The notes beneath the pieces were generated by a model. The model did no database searches. It had not been told where the DNA came from and saw nothing but the letters and a program-made list of their open reading frames with translations. 6,652 nucleotides of DNA, from positions 1-6,652 of the forward strand of contig JAIPFS010000082.1 in NCBI GenBank assembly GCA_021736545.1. The letters are read 5' to 3'. Position numbers and translations under genes: made by a program. The stretch is from Spirochaetia bacterium (lineage in GTDB: Bacteria > Spirochaetota > Spirochaetia > PWKH01). Shown here one piece after another: positions 1 through 5,890 of this stretch; the stretch's first letter is position 1, and every line of letters begins with the position of its first letter.

Positions 1-1309
1 GCATTTTGTTTTGGTATTTCTTATTTTTTGCGACTTTCTTCATCATGAGCCGCATTTTTTCAAATTTTTTAAGAAGCCGGTTTACATCATAAACTGCCGT
101 ACCGCTTCCTTTTGCAATTCTTTTTCTCCGGGAAGGACCTATTATCCTATGATTAGTACGTTCATTCAGTGTCATGGAAAGGATGATCGCTTTCTCCATG
201 CTTATTTCTTCTGTATTTATATCATCCTCACTAATCTGCCCTTTTGCTCCGGGTATCATTTCCAGCAGTGATTCCATGGAGCCCATTTTATCAACTCGCT
301 GAATCTGTTCAAGATAATCCTGCAGGTTGAAAGATGCTGAAGCCATCTTTTTCTGAAGCTTTTCTGCATCCTCCTGATCAAAGGACTCCTGAGCCTTTTC
401 AACCAGGGAAACGACATCACCCATACCTAAGATTCTTGAAGCTATACGCTCAGGGTAAAAAGGATCAAGATCCTCTATTTTTTCGCCTACACCAATATAT
501 TTTATCGGTGTTCCTGAAATGCTCCGTATGGATAAAGCTGCACCGCCACGGGTATCTGAATCAAATTTTGTGAGAATAACTCCGTCGATTCCCACTTTTT
601 CATTGAATTCCTTGGCTATGCTTACTGCATTCTGTCCAGTCATAGCATCAGCAACATATAGTGTTTCATCAGGCCGGGCAGTAGTATAAATATCCTTAAT
701 TTCCTGCATCATCTTCTCATCAAGGTGCAGGCGCCCCGTAGTATCTATTATAACCGTATTATACTGCTGCTTTTTCGCTTCTTTCAGCGCATGTTTTACA
801 ACTTTTACAGGATTTTTTGTATCCTCGGCATAAACAGGAACATCAATCTGCTCTCCCAGAATCTGAAGCTGTGTTACGGCTGCCGGTCTAACAAGGTCAG
901 CAGCTACAAGAAGAACACGACGTCCCTCTTTCTTTAGTTTTGCCGCCAGTTTTGCTGATGTTGTAGTTTTTCCAGATCCCTGAAGCCCCATCATTAAAAC
1001 AACAGACTGGGTGTCCGGCCCTTTAAGCTGAAGTTCCTTCCGCTCATCCCCAAGAAGCTGCACAAGTTTATCATGTACAACTTTTATAAACTGCTGTCCG
1101 GGATTTACAGACTTGAGAACTTTCTCTCCCTGCGCTTCCTGGATTGTTCTATTTACAAATCTTCTGACAACCCTGAGATTTACATCAGCTTCGAGGAGAG
1201 CAATTTTTATTTCTTCTACAGCATCCTGTATATTCTTTTCCGATATTTTACTTTTACCGGATATTTGTTTGAAAACATCACTGAATTTATTGCTAATTTT
1301 ATCCAACAT
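1..1309 (-). CDS. ffh: Signal recognition particle protein Ffh (SRP54 homologue), C-terminus cut by window edge
   Basis: Ffh is the GTPase that binds 4.5S/SRP RNA and signal peptides of nascent membrane or secreted proteins and delivers ribosomes to FtsY at the membrane. I translated 436 codons with no stop. An N-domain helical bundle (about 1-90) is followed by the GTPase G-domain: P-loop GLQGSGKTT (about 108-116), DLVRPAAVTQL (138-148), DTTGR (189-193), TKFDSDTRGG (247-256) and GMGDVVSLVEKAQ (295-307). The methionine-rich M-domain (about 320 onward) has LLEMIPGAK and the RNA-binding segment SRRKRIAKGSG (393-403). Two G-domain motifs depart slightly from the usual DTYRPAA and TKLDGDARGG, but the catalytic residues are kept. 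Family members are about 445-455 residues, so only a short tail is missing. The ATG at 1307-1309 has AAAAGG nine bases upstream. It lies 123 bp downstream of smc on the same strand and has its own promoter. Confidence 0.97.
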   Translation of the reverse strand, partial: MLDKISNKFSDVFKQISGKSKISEKNIQDAVEEIKIALLEADVNLRVVRRFVNRTIQEAQGEKVLKSVNPGQQFIKVVHDKLVQLLGDERKELQLKGPDTQSVVLMMGLQGSGKTTTSAKLAAKLKKEGRRVLLVAADLVRPAAVTQLQILGEQIDVPVYAEDTKNPVKVVKHALKEAKKQQYNTVIIDTTGRLHLDEKMMQEIKDIYTTARPDETLYVADAMTGQNAVSIAKEFNEKVGIDGVILTKFDSDTRGGAALSIRSISGTPIKYIGVGEKIEDLDPFYPERIASRILGMGDVVSLVEKAQESFDQEDAEKLQKKMASASFNLQDYLEQIQRVDKMGSMESLLEMIPGAKGQISEDDINTEEISMEKAIILSMTLNERTNHRIIGPSRRKRIAKGSGTAVYDVNRLLKKFEKMRLMMKKVAKNKKYQNKM

Positions 1310-1317
1310 ACACTTTT

Positions 1318-1324
1318 ACCTTTT
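1318..1324 (-). promoter_or_regulatory. Ribosome binding site of ffh
   Basis: The minus strand reads AAAAGGT here, ending nine bases before the ffh ATG. This is a plausible Shine-Dalgarno sequence, and it supports the start at 1309 over later in-frame ATGs. Confidence 0.6.
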
Positions 1325-1336
1325 ACAACAAATGCC

Positions 1337-1365
1337 CTTATACATTATTTGAAGGAAATCGTCAA
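1337..1365 (-). promoter_or_regulatory. Sigma70-type promoter of ffh
   Basis: On the minus strand, -35 box TTGACG (1365-1360; 5 of 6 consensus) and -10 box TATAAG (1342-1337; 5 of 6) are separated by exactly 17 bases. The predicted start near 1330 leaves a leader of about 20 bases containing the ribosome binding site. It lies wholly in the smc-ffh gap, so ffh need not depend on read-through from smc. Function is inferred from consensus match and placement. Confidence 0.7.
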
Positions 1366-1432
1366 CCTGTTTCAAGCTTCAGCAGACATTTCAGAATCGA
1401 AAAAAAATAAGTTGTAATATCATTTCGGACAA

Positions 1433-4249
1433 TTATTTAAGTCTTGGCTCAAAATCATTTCCCGGCGAATCTGAAAGCCTATAAGATATAATTTTGGAAA
1501 CTCCCGGCTCTTCCATGGTAACTCCTAAGAGTGCTGAAGCACCAATTACTGTTTTTTTATTATGGGTTATAATTATAAACTGAGACTCTCTGCTGAAATC
1601 TTCAAGGACATTAAGGAATCTTCCCACATTGGCATCATCCAAGGCTGCATCAATTTCATCAAGAACACAGAAAGGTGACGGTTTGACCATATATGTTGCA
1701 AAAAGCAAAGCAACGGCTGTCAAAGAGCGTTCTCCACCTGAGAGGAGAGAAATTCTTTCTAATTTTTTTCCTGGAGGCTGGGCAAGGATATCTATTCCTG
1801 ATTCAAGGACGTTCTCAGGATCCATAAGTCTAATCTCCGCACGTCCGCCACCGAAAAGCTTACGGAACATATTATGAAAATTGGTCTTTATCTGATTATA
1901 ACAAACCGTAAAAAGTTCTTCAGATTTCTGTGTTATTTCTGTAGTAATTTTTATAAGATTTTCTTTCGCAGTTGCCAAATCCCGGATCTGCTTAGAGAGA
2001 AAATCATATCTCTCCTTTACTTCTTCAAATTCCTGGGCTGCCATATGATTTATACTTCCCAGATTTCTCAACTGTTCACGTTTTTCCCGCATGCTAATTC
2101 GAATAGCATTTTTATCTTCCTGATGATCAGAAACGCTTGTTTCAAACTCCTTCAAACTTCTGGCATATGTCTCTTCAAACTGCTCATAAATCGCACTGAT
2201 CTCCCTATTAAGTGATTCAATCTCAATTTCAGCACGCTCTATTCGCTGTTTAAGTTTTCCAGTTCTCTCCGTATAGGCATCAACTTGTTTTTTTCTTGAT
2301 TCTACATTTTTGCTGTTTTCATGGATGGCAGTATTTATTTTTTCCAGATTTACTTTGAACTGCTGCTCCTCTTCAAGTAGTTTCTCGTTTTCTTCATGTA
2401 CTTTTTCAATTTTACTTTTTGTTTCCTTTTCACGATTTTCAGCAATCTCCACATCCTTTGATGTGTCATCATATAAAAGTTCCTGTTCATTCAATCGTTT
2501 CTGGAGATCTTTAACCGCATGTCCAAGCTGATCTTTTCTATTGCCGCTGTCGGCCAGTGATATTCGTAAATTCTCTAAAGTCTTCCTATAAGACTGCAGT
2601 TTTGTTCTCAAATGTTCATTCTCTTCTCGGTGTCTTATTATGGAAGAACGGTTGCTAAGCGCCCCTTCGCGGTTTTTTTGTATTCTGCTATCTATTTCCC
2701 GCTTTCTGGTTATTATTCCCTCGGGAGAGAGAAATTCATCAATAAATGCAGGTATTGCACCGGTATACTGTTCAAAAAGTTCTGCTATCGAGCTTACTCC
2801 TTCCTGCACATCCTTGCAAATGGTCTTAAACTCTTCAAATATGCGTACAGATGTATCTTCGTCTGAAAATCTTTGAGCTTTACGTACATCTTCAGTATAC
2901 TCATTTTTATTGTGAATATGAGTGAGAATTCGCTCAATTTTACTATATACCTTTTCTTCCAGTTCTTTACGGTATTTAGCTGAATATCCAGTCTCTTTCA
3001 GCTGTTCGTCAAGCTGTTCAACAATATCATCTGTGAGATTCTGCAGGTCCATTTGAAGTTCCTGCTGCTCTTTTTCAATCTGCTCATTTTTACTCTCAAG
3101 TTCTTTGATTTCACCATCATTGCGCTCTATTCTCTCTTCTGCCGCACGAACACTATTTGTAAAACTTTCTATCTCATCTTCCGCCTCTTCAATTGAGTCT
3201 TCAAACTCTAAGATCTGCTTTCGGTAGCGATCGATTTCAGTTTTATCTCTTTCAATGCGTTCCTGGATAGTTTTTCCTCTGCTTTGCGCCTCTTTAGCAT
3301 CAGCCTTAAAGTCTTTAACCCGTTCCATGAGTAAGCCGAGCTGATTTTCAATACTGTTTTTAGATTCGTCAATGCGCTGAAGCCTGGTCTGAATGGTTAT
3401 TTTTTCCTGAGAAAAAGCATTTACCTTATCAAGATTTTCCTCTAGGTCTGCATTCAGCCTGTTTATTTCATCTCGCAATTCAGTTTCAGCTTCTTTATCC
3501 TCTTTAACTTGTTCTGCATTTGCATCACGTTTAGATACTATGTCCCTTAAACGGGACAGCTGCATGATTACTTCTAAATTGAATATCTCTGTCTGCAGTT
3601 TCTGGTATTCTTCTGCTTTTTCAGCTTGTGTTTTAAGTGAATCATAACTTTTTTTAACTTCTTTAAGTATATTCTCGACTTGTTTCAGGTTCTCATCAGT
3701 CTGTGCAAGTTTTCTTTCGGCTTCAGCACTTTTTTGTTTATACCGAGAAATTCCAGCTGCCTCTTCAAAAATATATCTTCTATCTTCAGGGCGATGCGAG
3801 AGAATTTGATCAATTTTGCCTTGTTCAAGGATTGAATATGCGGATTTTCCAATTCCGGTATCAAAAAAAAGCTCACGAATATCCCGCAGCTTAACCGGAG
3901 TATTATTTATCAGGTATTCACTTTCACCTGACCTGTGCACTCGGCGCTTCAGTTCCACCTCAGCTACATCCATGGGGAGGTAACCCTCTTCATTGGAAAT
4001 AACCAAAGCAACTTCTGAAACCTGTAAGGCTTTCCTGTTTTCCGTACCGTTAAAAATCACATCTTCCATTTTTCCGGCACGGAGAGTTTTTGTTGACTGC
4101 TCCCCCAGTACCCACTTGATGCTGTCAACAATATTGCTTTTACCGCATCCGTTAGGTCCCAGCAGTGCACTGATCCCATCAGAGAATTCCAATTTACTTC
4201 TTTCAGCAAATGATTTAAAGCCGAATAATTCTATACTTTTCAAGAACAC
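1433..4249 (-). CDS. smc: Chromosome segregation/condensation ATPase SMC, short spirochaete-type with an atypical centre
   Basis: SMC dimers fold and entrap chromosomal DNA, usually with ScpA and ScpB, which are not in this window. The 938-residue protein has a complete split ABC ATPase head: Walker A GPNGCGKS (31-38), Q-loop Q143 in ILEQGKIDQIL, signature LSGGERS (836-842), Walker B FCVLDEIDAALDDANV (860-875; D864, E865) and the H-loop histidine at 896. Charged coiled-coil arms run at about 165-405 and 560-770. Bacterial SMCs are usually about 1150-1190 residues, so this one is some 220-250 shorter. Residues about 405-560 should hold the globular hinge. Instead they look mostly helical, with none of the glycine-rich hinge motifs and no Rad50-type CxxC. 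The start is GTG: three successive in-frame TAA codons lie shortly upstream with no ATG between, and AAAGGA sits ten bases before it. It is transcribed away from rnhB. Confidence 0.95.
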   Translation of the reverse strand: MFLKSIELFGFKSFAERSKLEFSDGISALLGPNGCGKSNIVDSIKWVLGEQSTKTLRAGKMEDVIFNGTENRKALQVSEVALVISNEEGYLPMDVAEVELKRRVHRSGESEYLINNTPVKLRDIRELFFDTGIGKSAYSILEQGKIDQILSHRPEDRRYIFEEAAGISRYKQKSAEAERKLAQTDENLKQVENILKEVKKSYDSLKTQAEKAEEYQKLQTEIFNLEVIMQLSRLRDIVSKRDANAEQVKEDKEAETELRDEINRLNADLEENLDKVNAFSQEKITIQTRLQRIDESKNSIENQLGLLMERVKDFKADAKEAQSRGKTIQERIERDKTEIDRYRKQILEFEDSIEEAEDEIESFTNSVRAAEERIERNDGEIKELESKNEQIEKEQQELQMDLQNLTDDIVEQLDEQLKETGYSAKYRKELEEKVYSKIERILTHIHNKNEYTEDVRKAQRFSDEDTSVRIFEEFKTICKDVQEGVSSIAELFEQYTGAIPAFIDEFLSPEGIITRKREIDSRIQKNREGALSNRSSIIRHREENEHLRTKLQSYRKTLENLRISLADSGNRKDQLGHAVKDLQKRLNEQELLYDDTSKDVEIAENREKETKSKIEKVHEENEKLLEEEQQFKVNLEKINTAIHENSKNVESRKKQVDAYTERTGKLKQRIERAEIEIESLNREISAIYEQFEETYARSLKEFETSVSDHQEDKNAIRISMREKREQLRNLGSINHMAAQEFEEVKERYDFLSKQIRDLATAKENLIKITTEITQKSEELFTVCYNQIKTNFHNMFRKLFGGGRAEIRLMDPENVLESGIDILAQPPGKKLERISLLSGGERSLTAVALLFATYMVKPSPFCVLDEIDAALDDANVGRFLNVLEDFSRESQFIIITHNKKTVIGASALLGVTMEEPGVSKIISYRLSDSPGNDFEPRLK

Positions 4250-4380
4250 GCTATTTGTATCCTTTTATTATTAAGTCGAAGTTAATAAACACATACATGG
4301 TCAATATGCCTGCATAAGTACGTATGAATATAGCATACAAACTTTACTCAATAAAGTGATTTACTAAATAAACAATTATC
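4250..4380. other. Divergent intergenic region between smc and rnhB
   Basis: This 131-bp AT-rich spacer must hold the promoters for both smc (leftward) and rnhB (rightward). It contains short inverted repeats TATGC-CT-GCATA (4305-4316) and GTATG-N7-CATAC (4322-4338), which are possible protein binding sites near the candidate smc -10. I found no convincing -35/-10 pair for rnhB. The best plus-strand candidate, TTTACT then TAAATA 16 bases on, is weak. Confidence 0.5.
4327..4355 (-). promoter_or_regulatory. Possible extended -10 promoter for smc
   Basis: The minus strand carries TGCTATATT (4335-4327), an extended -10 motif with a 5 of 6 match to TATAAT. A weak -35 TTTATT (4355-4350) lies 17 bases upstream. 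Predicted initiation near 4320 would give a leader of about 70 bases before the GTG. The -35 is poor, so this is only a candidate. Confidence 0.3.
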
Positions 4381-4998
4381 ATGTATAGTAATTACATGAT
4401 AATTTGCGGTATTGATGAAGCAGGTCGAGGTCCAATTGCAGGGCCTGTTACCGCTGCTTCAGTTATTCTCCCTTTCGACTTTCCTGTTTCAGAATTGAAT
4501 GATTCAAAGAAAATAAGTCCAAGCAAGCGGGAAAAACTTGAACATCTCATTAAAACCAGGGCTGCAGCTTATGGTATCGGTTGGGTTTCTCATAGAACTA
4601 TTGATAAAATAAATATCCATAATGCCGCCCTGCTTGCTATGAAAAAGTCTTTCCATGCAATGCTTCGACGGTATAATACGGATAATAAGGATATCGAACC
4701 AAGTCTTATCTTACATGTACAGAATCTGCATGTTCTTACTGATGGCAGATTCACTCCTGACATCTCCGGGGCAGGCATAAATGAAGCTGTTATTAAGGGT
4801 GATGCTTCTGTTCCGCAAATCATGGCAGCCTCTATTATTGCTAAGACAGCACGTGACCGTTGGATGCGCTCAGCTGCAGAAAAATACCCATTATGGTCCT
4901 TTGAAAGACATAAAGGGTATCCTACTCAACTTCATAGGGATTTATGCAGAACCCATGGGCTCTCCCCTATTCATAGAAAAAGTTTTAATTTCCTTTAA
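4381..4998 (+). CDS. rnhB: Ribonuclease HII
   Basis: RNase HII cleaves the RNA strand of RNA-DNA hybrids in the cytoplasm and nicks 5' of single ribonucleotides misincorporated in DNA, starting ribonucleotide excision repair. The 205-residue product is close to the usual family length of about 200. Motifs in order are GIDEAGRGPIAGPV (10-23; catalytic D12 and E13), LNDSKK (39-44), LTDGRF (119-124; D121), KGDASVPQIMAASIIAKTARD (139-159; D141) and FERHKGYPTQLH (174-185). D12, E13, D121 and D141 are the expected metal-binding DEDD set. The ATG at 4381 has no clear Shine-Dalgarno. A second in-frame ATG at 4396 (Met6) also lacks one but lies only six residues before the DEAGRG motif, so either start is possible. 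The gene is divergent from smc and convergent with the PUR gene. Confidence 0.96.
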   Translation: MYSNYMIICGIDEAGRGPIAGPVTAASVILPFDFPVSELNDSKKISPSKREKLEHLIKTRAAAYGIGWVSHRTIDKINIHNAALLAMKKSFHAMLRRYNTDNKDIEPSLILHVQNLHVLTDGRFTPDISGAGINEAVIKGDASVPQIMAASIIAKTARDRWMRSAAEKYPLWSFERHKGYPTQLHRDLCRTHGLSPIHRKSFNFL

Positions 4999-5014
4999 GG
5001 TATCCTTTAAGGTA
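4991..5014. repeat. Two tandem copies of a 12-bp unit across the rnhB stop codon
   Basis: TCCTTTAAGGTA occurs twice in direct succession (4991-5002 and 5003-5014) with no mismatch. The rnhB TAA (4996-4998) lies in the first copy, so the second copy is wholly non-coding and the protein is unaffected. It immediately precedes the first 28-bp repeat of the hairpin element. Confidence 0.85.
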
Positions 5015-5015
5015 T

Positions 5016-5043
5016 TTGCCCTGGGGTATTGAAACCTTTCATT
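5016..5043 (+). repeat. 28-bp direct repeat, copy 1
   Basis: This is identical to 5171-5198 over 28 bases; identity ends at both sides (5015 T versus 5170 C, 5044 C versus 5199 T). It begins TTGCCCTGGGG and ends CCTTTCATT. In copy 2 the GCCCTGGG part is the right arm of a perfect hairpin. Copy 1 lacks the matching left arm and looks like a partial copy of a longer element. Confidence 0.9.
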
Positions 5044-5064
5044 CCCAAACGGAGCGAGAGGAGC

Positions 5065-5185
5065 GGAAGCAATAATATGCTTCCATTTCCGAGCGAGTGC
5101 AGGGATCGCAAGGTGAAATACCCCGCCCCTTTGGGGCGGAAAAGGAGGCAGAGCCTCCTGCACCCAGGGCTTGCCCTGGGGTATT
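5065..5185. repeat. Cluster of four perfect hairpins in a G+C-rich intergenic element
   Basis: Four consecutive inverted repeats lie between the 28-bp repeats. They are GGAAGCA/TGCTTCC (5065-5071 with 5078-5084), CCGCCCC/GGGGCGG (5123-5129 with 5133-5139), AGGAGGC/GCCTCCT (5143-5149 with 5153-5159) and CCCAGGGC/GCCCTGGG (5163-5170 with 5173-5180). The last three are enclosed by an outer stem, AATACCCC (5117-5124) with GGGGTATT (5178-5185), that competes with the inner ones at its ends. By hand count 5041-5180 is 83/140 G+C (59%), well above its surroundings. It lies between convergent genes. On the minus strand the third hairpin is followed by TTTT, so it may help terminate the PUR gene. An intergenic repetitive or mobile-derived element is equally possible. 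Confidence 0.8.
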
Positions 5186-5198
5186 GAAACCTTTCATT
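5171..5198 (+). repeat. 28-bp direct repeat, copy 2, overlapping the PUR-gene stop
   Basis: This is an exact second copy of 5016-5043, starting 155 bp downstream. Its last bases include the minus-strand TGA (5196-5194) of the PUR-domain gene, so that gene's stop codon is formed by repeat sequence. Its left half is the right arm of the hairpin at 5163-5180. Confidence 0.9.
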
Positions 5199-5436
5199 TT
5201 CTCTTCTTCTTTTCTGATTTTACAAATTCCAAAGCTTTCAGCAGTTCTTCCTCGAAAACATCAAGATCCTCCTCAAAAACAATTACGGATCTTCTTTCAA
5301 AGCTGTCTTCACCCTGACGCTTACTTTCTACGATATTAAGAAACATATCCCCATTTCTATTTTCTTTCACATTAAAGAAATAAGTACGTTTTTTCGTTGG
5401 AAATTTCGTAGAGAACAATTCACCTCGTATTCCCAT
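5194..5436 (-). CDS. PUR-domain nucleic-acid-binding protein, BpuR-like (DUF3276/PurA family)
   Basis: This 80-residue protein resembles the spirochaete single PUR-repeat proteins typified by Borrelia BpuR. In that family two subunits form a Whirly-like dimer that binds single-stranded DNA and RNA, and in Borrelia it modulates gene expression. The recognisable core is [23 protein letters not shown] (17-39), two beta-strands with the conserved aromatic and KENR residues. [23 protein letters not shown] (47-69) then forms the third and fourth strands and the helix. The tail KSEKKKRK (73-80) is strongly basic. The ATG at 5436 is preceded by AGGGTGG, four bases away, a usable ribosome binding site. 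The gene converges with rnhB. From memory the order smc, rnhB, PUR gene matches B. burgdorferi bb0045-bb0047. Its function in this organism is inferred from the family. Confidence 0.88.
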   Translation of the reverse strand: MGIRGELFSTKFPTKKRTYFFNVKENRNGDMFLNIVESKRQGEDSFERRSVIVFEEDLDVFEEELLKALEFVKSEKKKRK

Positions 5437-5467
5437 ATTACCACCCTGATTATCTGAATTTATGCAG

Positions 5468-5473
5468 ATTATA
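5468..5473 (-). promoter_or_regulatory. Candidate -10 box for the PUR-domain gene
   Basis: A perfect TATAAT lies on the minus strand, 31 bases before the ATG, predicting initiation near 5461 and a leader of about 25 bases. The best -35 word, TTGATA (5500-5495), is 21 bases upstream, which is longer than normal. The -10 is therefore stronger evidence than the pair. Confidence 0.4.
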
Positions 5474-5593
5474 TGTAACAGCTTACGGTGTATTTATCAA
5501 CCCCGTTTACAGTACCATTCTGATTGTCTATGCATCCCGACATTTTCCTATACTGATAGAATACTACTTTTAGTATTAATTGAGGATAAGCCC

Positions 5594-5622
5594 TTGACGA
5601 TTTCTCTATATTTTATTATATA
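5594..5622 (+). promoter_or_regulatory. Sigma70-type promoter of tRNA-Gly
   Basis: The -35 TTGACG (5594-5599; 5 of 6) and -10 TATATA (5617-5622) are separated by 17 bases. Predicted initiation near 5629 leaves a precursor leader of about 50 bases. The -35 and the next five bases (TTGACGATTTC) are the same as in the ffh promoter. Confidence 0.6.
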
Positions 5623-5682
5623 TATCCATGTTGCTTCAAGACAAAACAGTTTGCGGCATCTACTTTTACACTATTTAAATTT

Positions 5683-5753
5683 GCGCCTGTGGTATAGTGG
5701 TATTACCTCAGCCTTCCAAGCTGAAGAGGCGGGTTCGATTCCCGTCGGGCGCT
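5683..5753 (+). tRNA. tRNA-Gly, anticodon TCC
   Basis: The 71-base cloverleaf is complete. The acceptor stem is GCGCCTG (5683-5689) with CGGGCGC (5746-5752), including one T-G wobble, and the discriminator is T5753. The D-stem is GTA/TAC (5692-5694 with 5704-5706). The anticodon stem is TCAGC/GCTGA (5708-5712 with 5720-5724) around loop CTTCCAA, placing anticodon TCC at 5715-5717, which reads GGA and GGG. The variable loop has four bases (5725-5728). The T-stem GCGGG/CCCGT encloses TTCGATT (5734-5740). The D-arm to T-arm sequence closely resembles E. coli tRNA-Gly(UCC). The 3' CCA is not encoded, so CCA addition by tRNA nucleotidyltransferase is required. Confidence 0.97.
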
Positions 5754-5757
5754 CTAC

Positions 5758-5781
5758 ACCCGGTTTTTACCGGGTTTTTTT
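5758..5781 (+). terminator. Intrinsic terminator of tRNA-Gly
   Basis: ACCCGG (5758-5763), a six-base loop, and CCGGGT (5770-5775) form a perfect stem running into seven T residues (5775-5781). It starts four bases after the tRNA, so the tRNA is probably a single-gene transcript and the ParB-like gene downstream needs its own promoter. Confidence 0.9.
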
Positions 5782-5859
5782 ATGCACAAAGCTCAGCAGA
5801 ATATACCCTTAATTGGTAAAAATATGATAGAATGCAGAAGTATCAAAAAATATCAATTC

Positions 5860-5890
5860 ATGTTCAATATTGACAAAAACCTTTGAACAT
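5860..5890. promoter_or_regulatory. Inverted repeat, possible operator, at the promoter of the ParB-like gene
   Basis: ATGTTCAA (5860-5867) and TTGAACAT (5883-5890) are perfect 8-bp inverted repeats with 15 bases between them. A second perfect palindrome, TCAATATTGA (5864-5873), overlaps the left arm. The right half of that palindrome runs into the candidate -35 TTGACA (5870-5875). The placement fits a repressor or activator site, perhaps autoregulatory. The binding protein is unknown, and the sequence does not match canonical parS. Confidence 0.5.

Larger units (their letters stand above)
5437..5682. other. Divergent intergenic region between the PUR gene and tRNA-Gly
   Basis: This 246-bp region has no credible protein gene. 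It holds a candidate -10 for the PUR gene (5468-5473), an inverted repeat AATACTA-CTTT-TAGTATT (5560-5577) and the tRNA promoter (5594-5622). The inverted repeat has no T-run and sits between the two promoter regions, so it looks more like a binding site than a terminator. Confidence 0.5.

Noticed and set aside
1399..1411. A terminator after smc, based on eight consecutive T residues on the minus strand
   Set aside because: No stable G+C hairpin precedes the T-run, so an intrinsic terminator is not supported.
1073..1417. A 114-residue plus-strand reading frame antisense to the start of ffh
   Set aside because: The minus strand encodes well-conserved Ffh here. The antisense frame is the complement of those codons and resembles no family.
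3685..3876. A 63-residue minus-strand frame inside smc
   Set aside because: It lies in another frame of the conserved SMC N-terminal head and arm region. The SMC frame has all the family motifs.
1433..4249. smc as a Rad50/SbcC or MukB homologue, or as a truncated pseudogene
   Set aside because: The N-terminal FKSFAERSKLEF and C-terminal head sequences are SMC-type, there is no zinc-hook CxxC, and all ATPase motifs are intact in one uninterrupted frame. Short length alone does not indicate decay.
4942..5163. A 73-residue minus-strand reading frame across the hairpin element
   Set aside because: It overlaps the end of rnhB and consists largely of hairpin sequence, with no family resemblance. 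It is open by chance in G+C-rich DNA.
5016..5198. A minimal CRISPR array (28-bp repeats with a spacer)
   Set aside because: There are only two repeats, the interval of 127 bases is far too long for a spacer and is itself full of hairpins, and no cas gene is nearby.
5016..5198. An integron attC recombination site, since treponemes can carry integrons
   Set aside because: No paired RYYYAAC/GTTRRRY core sites, no integrase and no cassette ORF are visible. The hairpins are separate short stems rather than one imperfect attC palindrome.
5462..5812. A 116-residue plus-strand reading frame
   Set aside because: It spans the tRNA promoter, the whole tRNA-Gly gene and its terminator, so it is not protein-coding.
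5861..5875. A parS centromere site next to the ParB-like gene
   Set aside because: The palindrome here lacks the CACGTG core of the bacterial parS consensus, and the adjacent protein has no helix-turn-helix to bind one.
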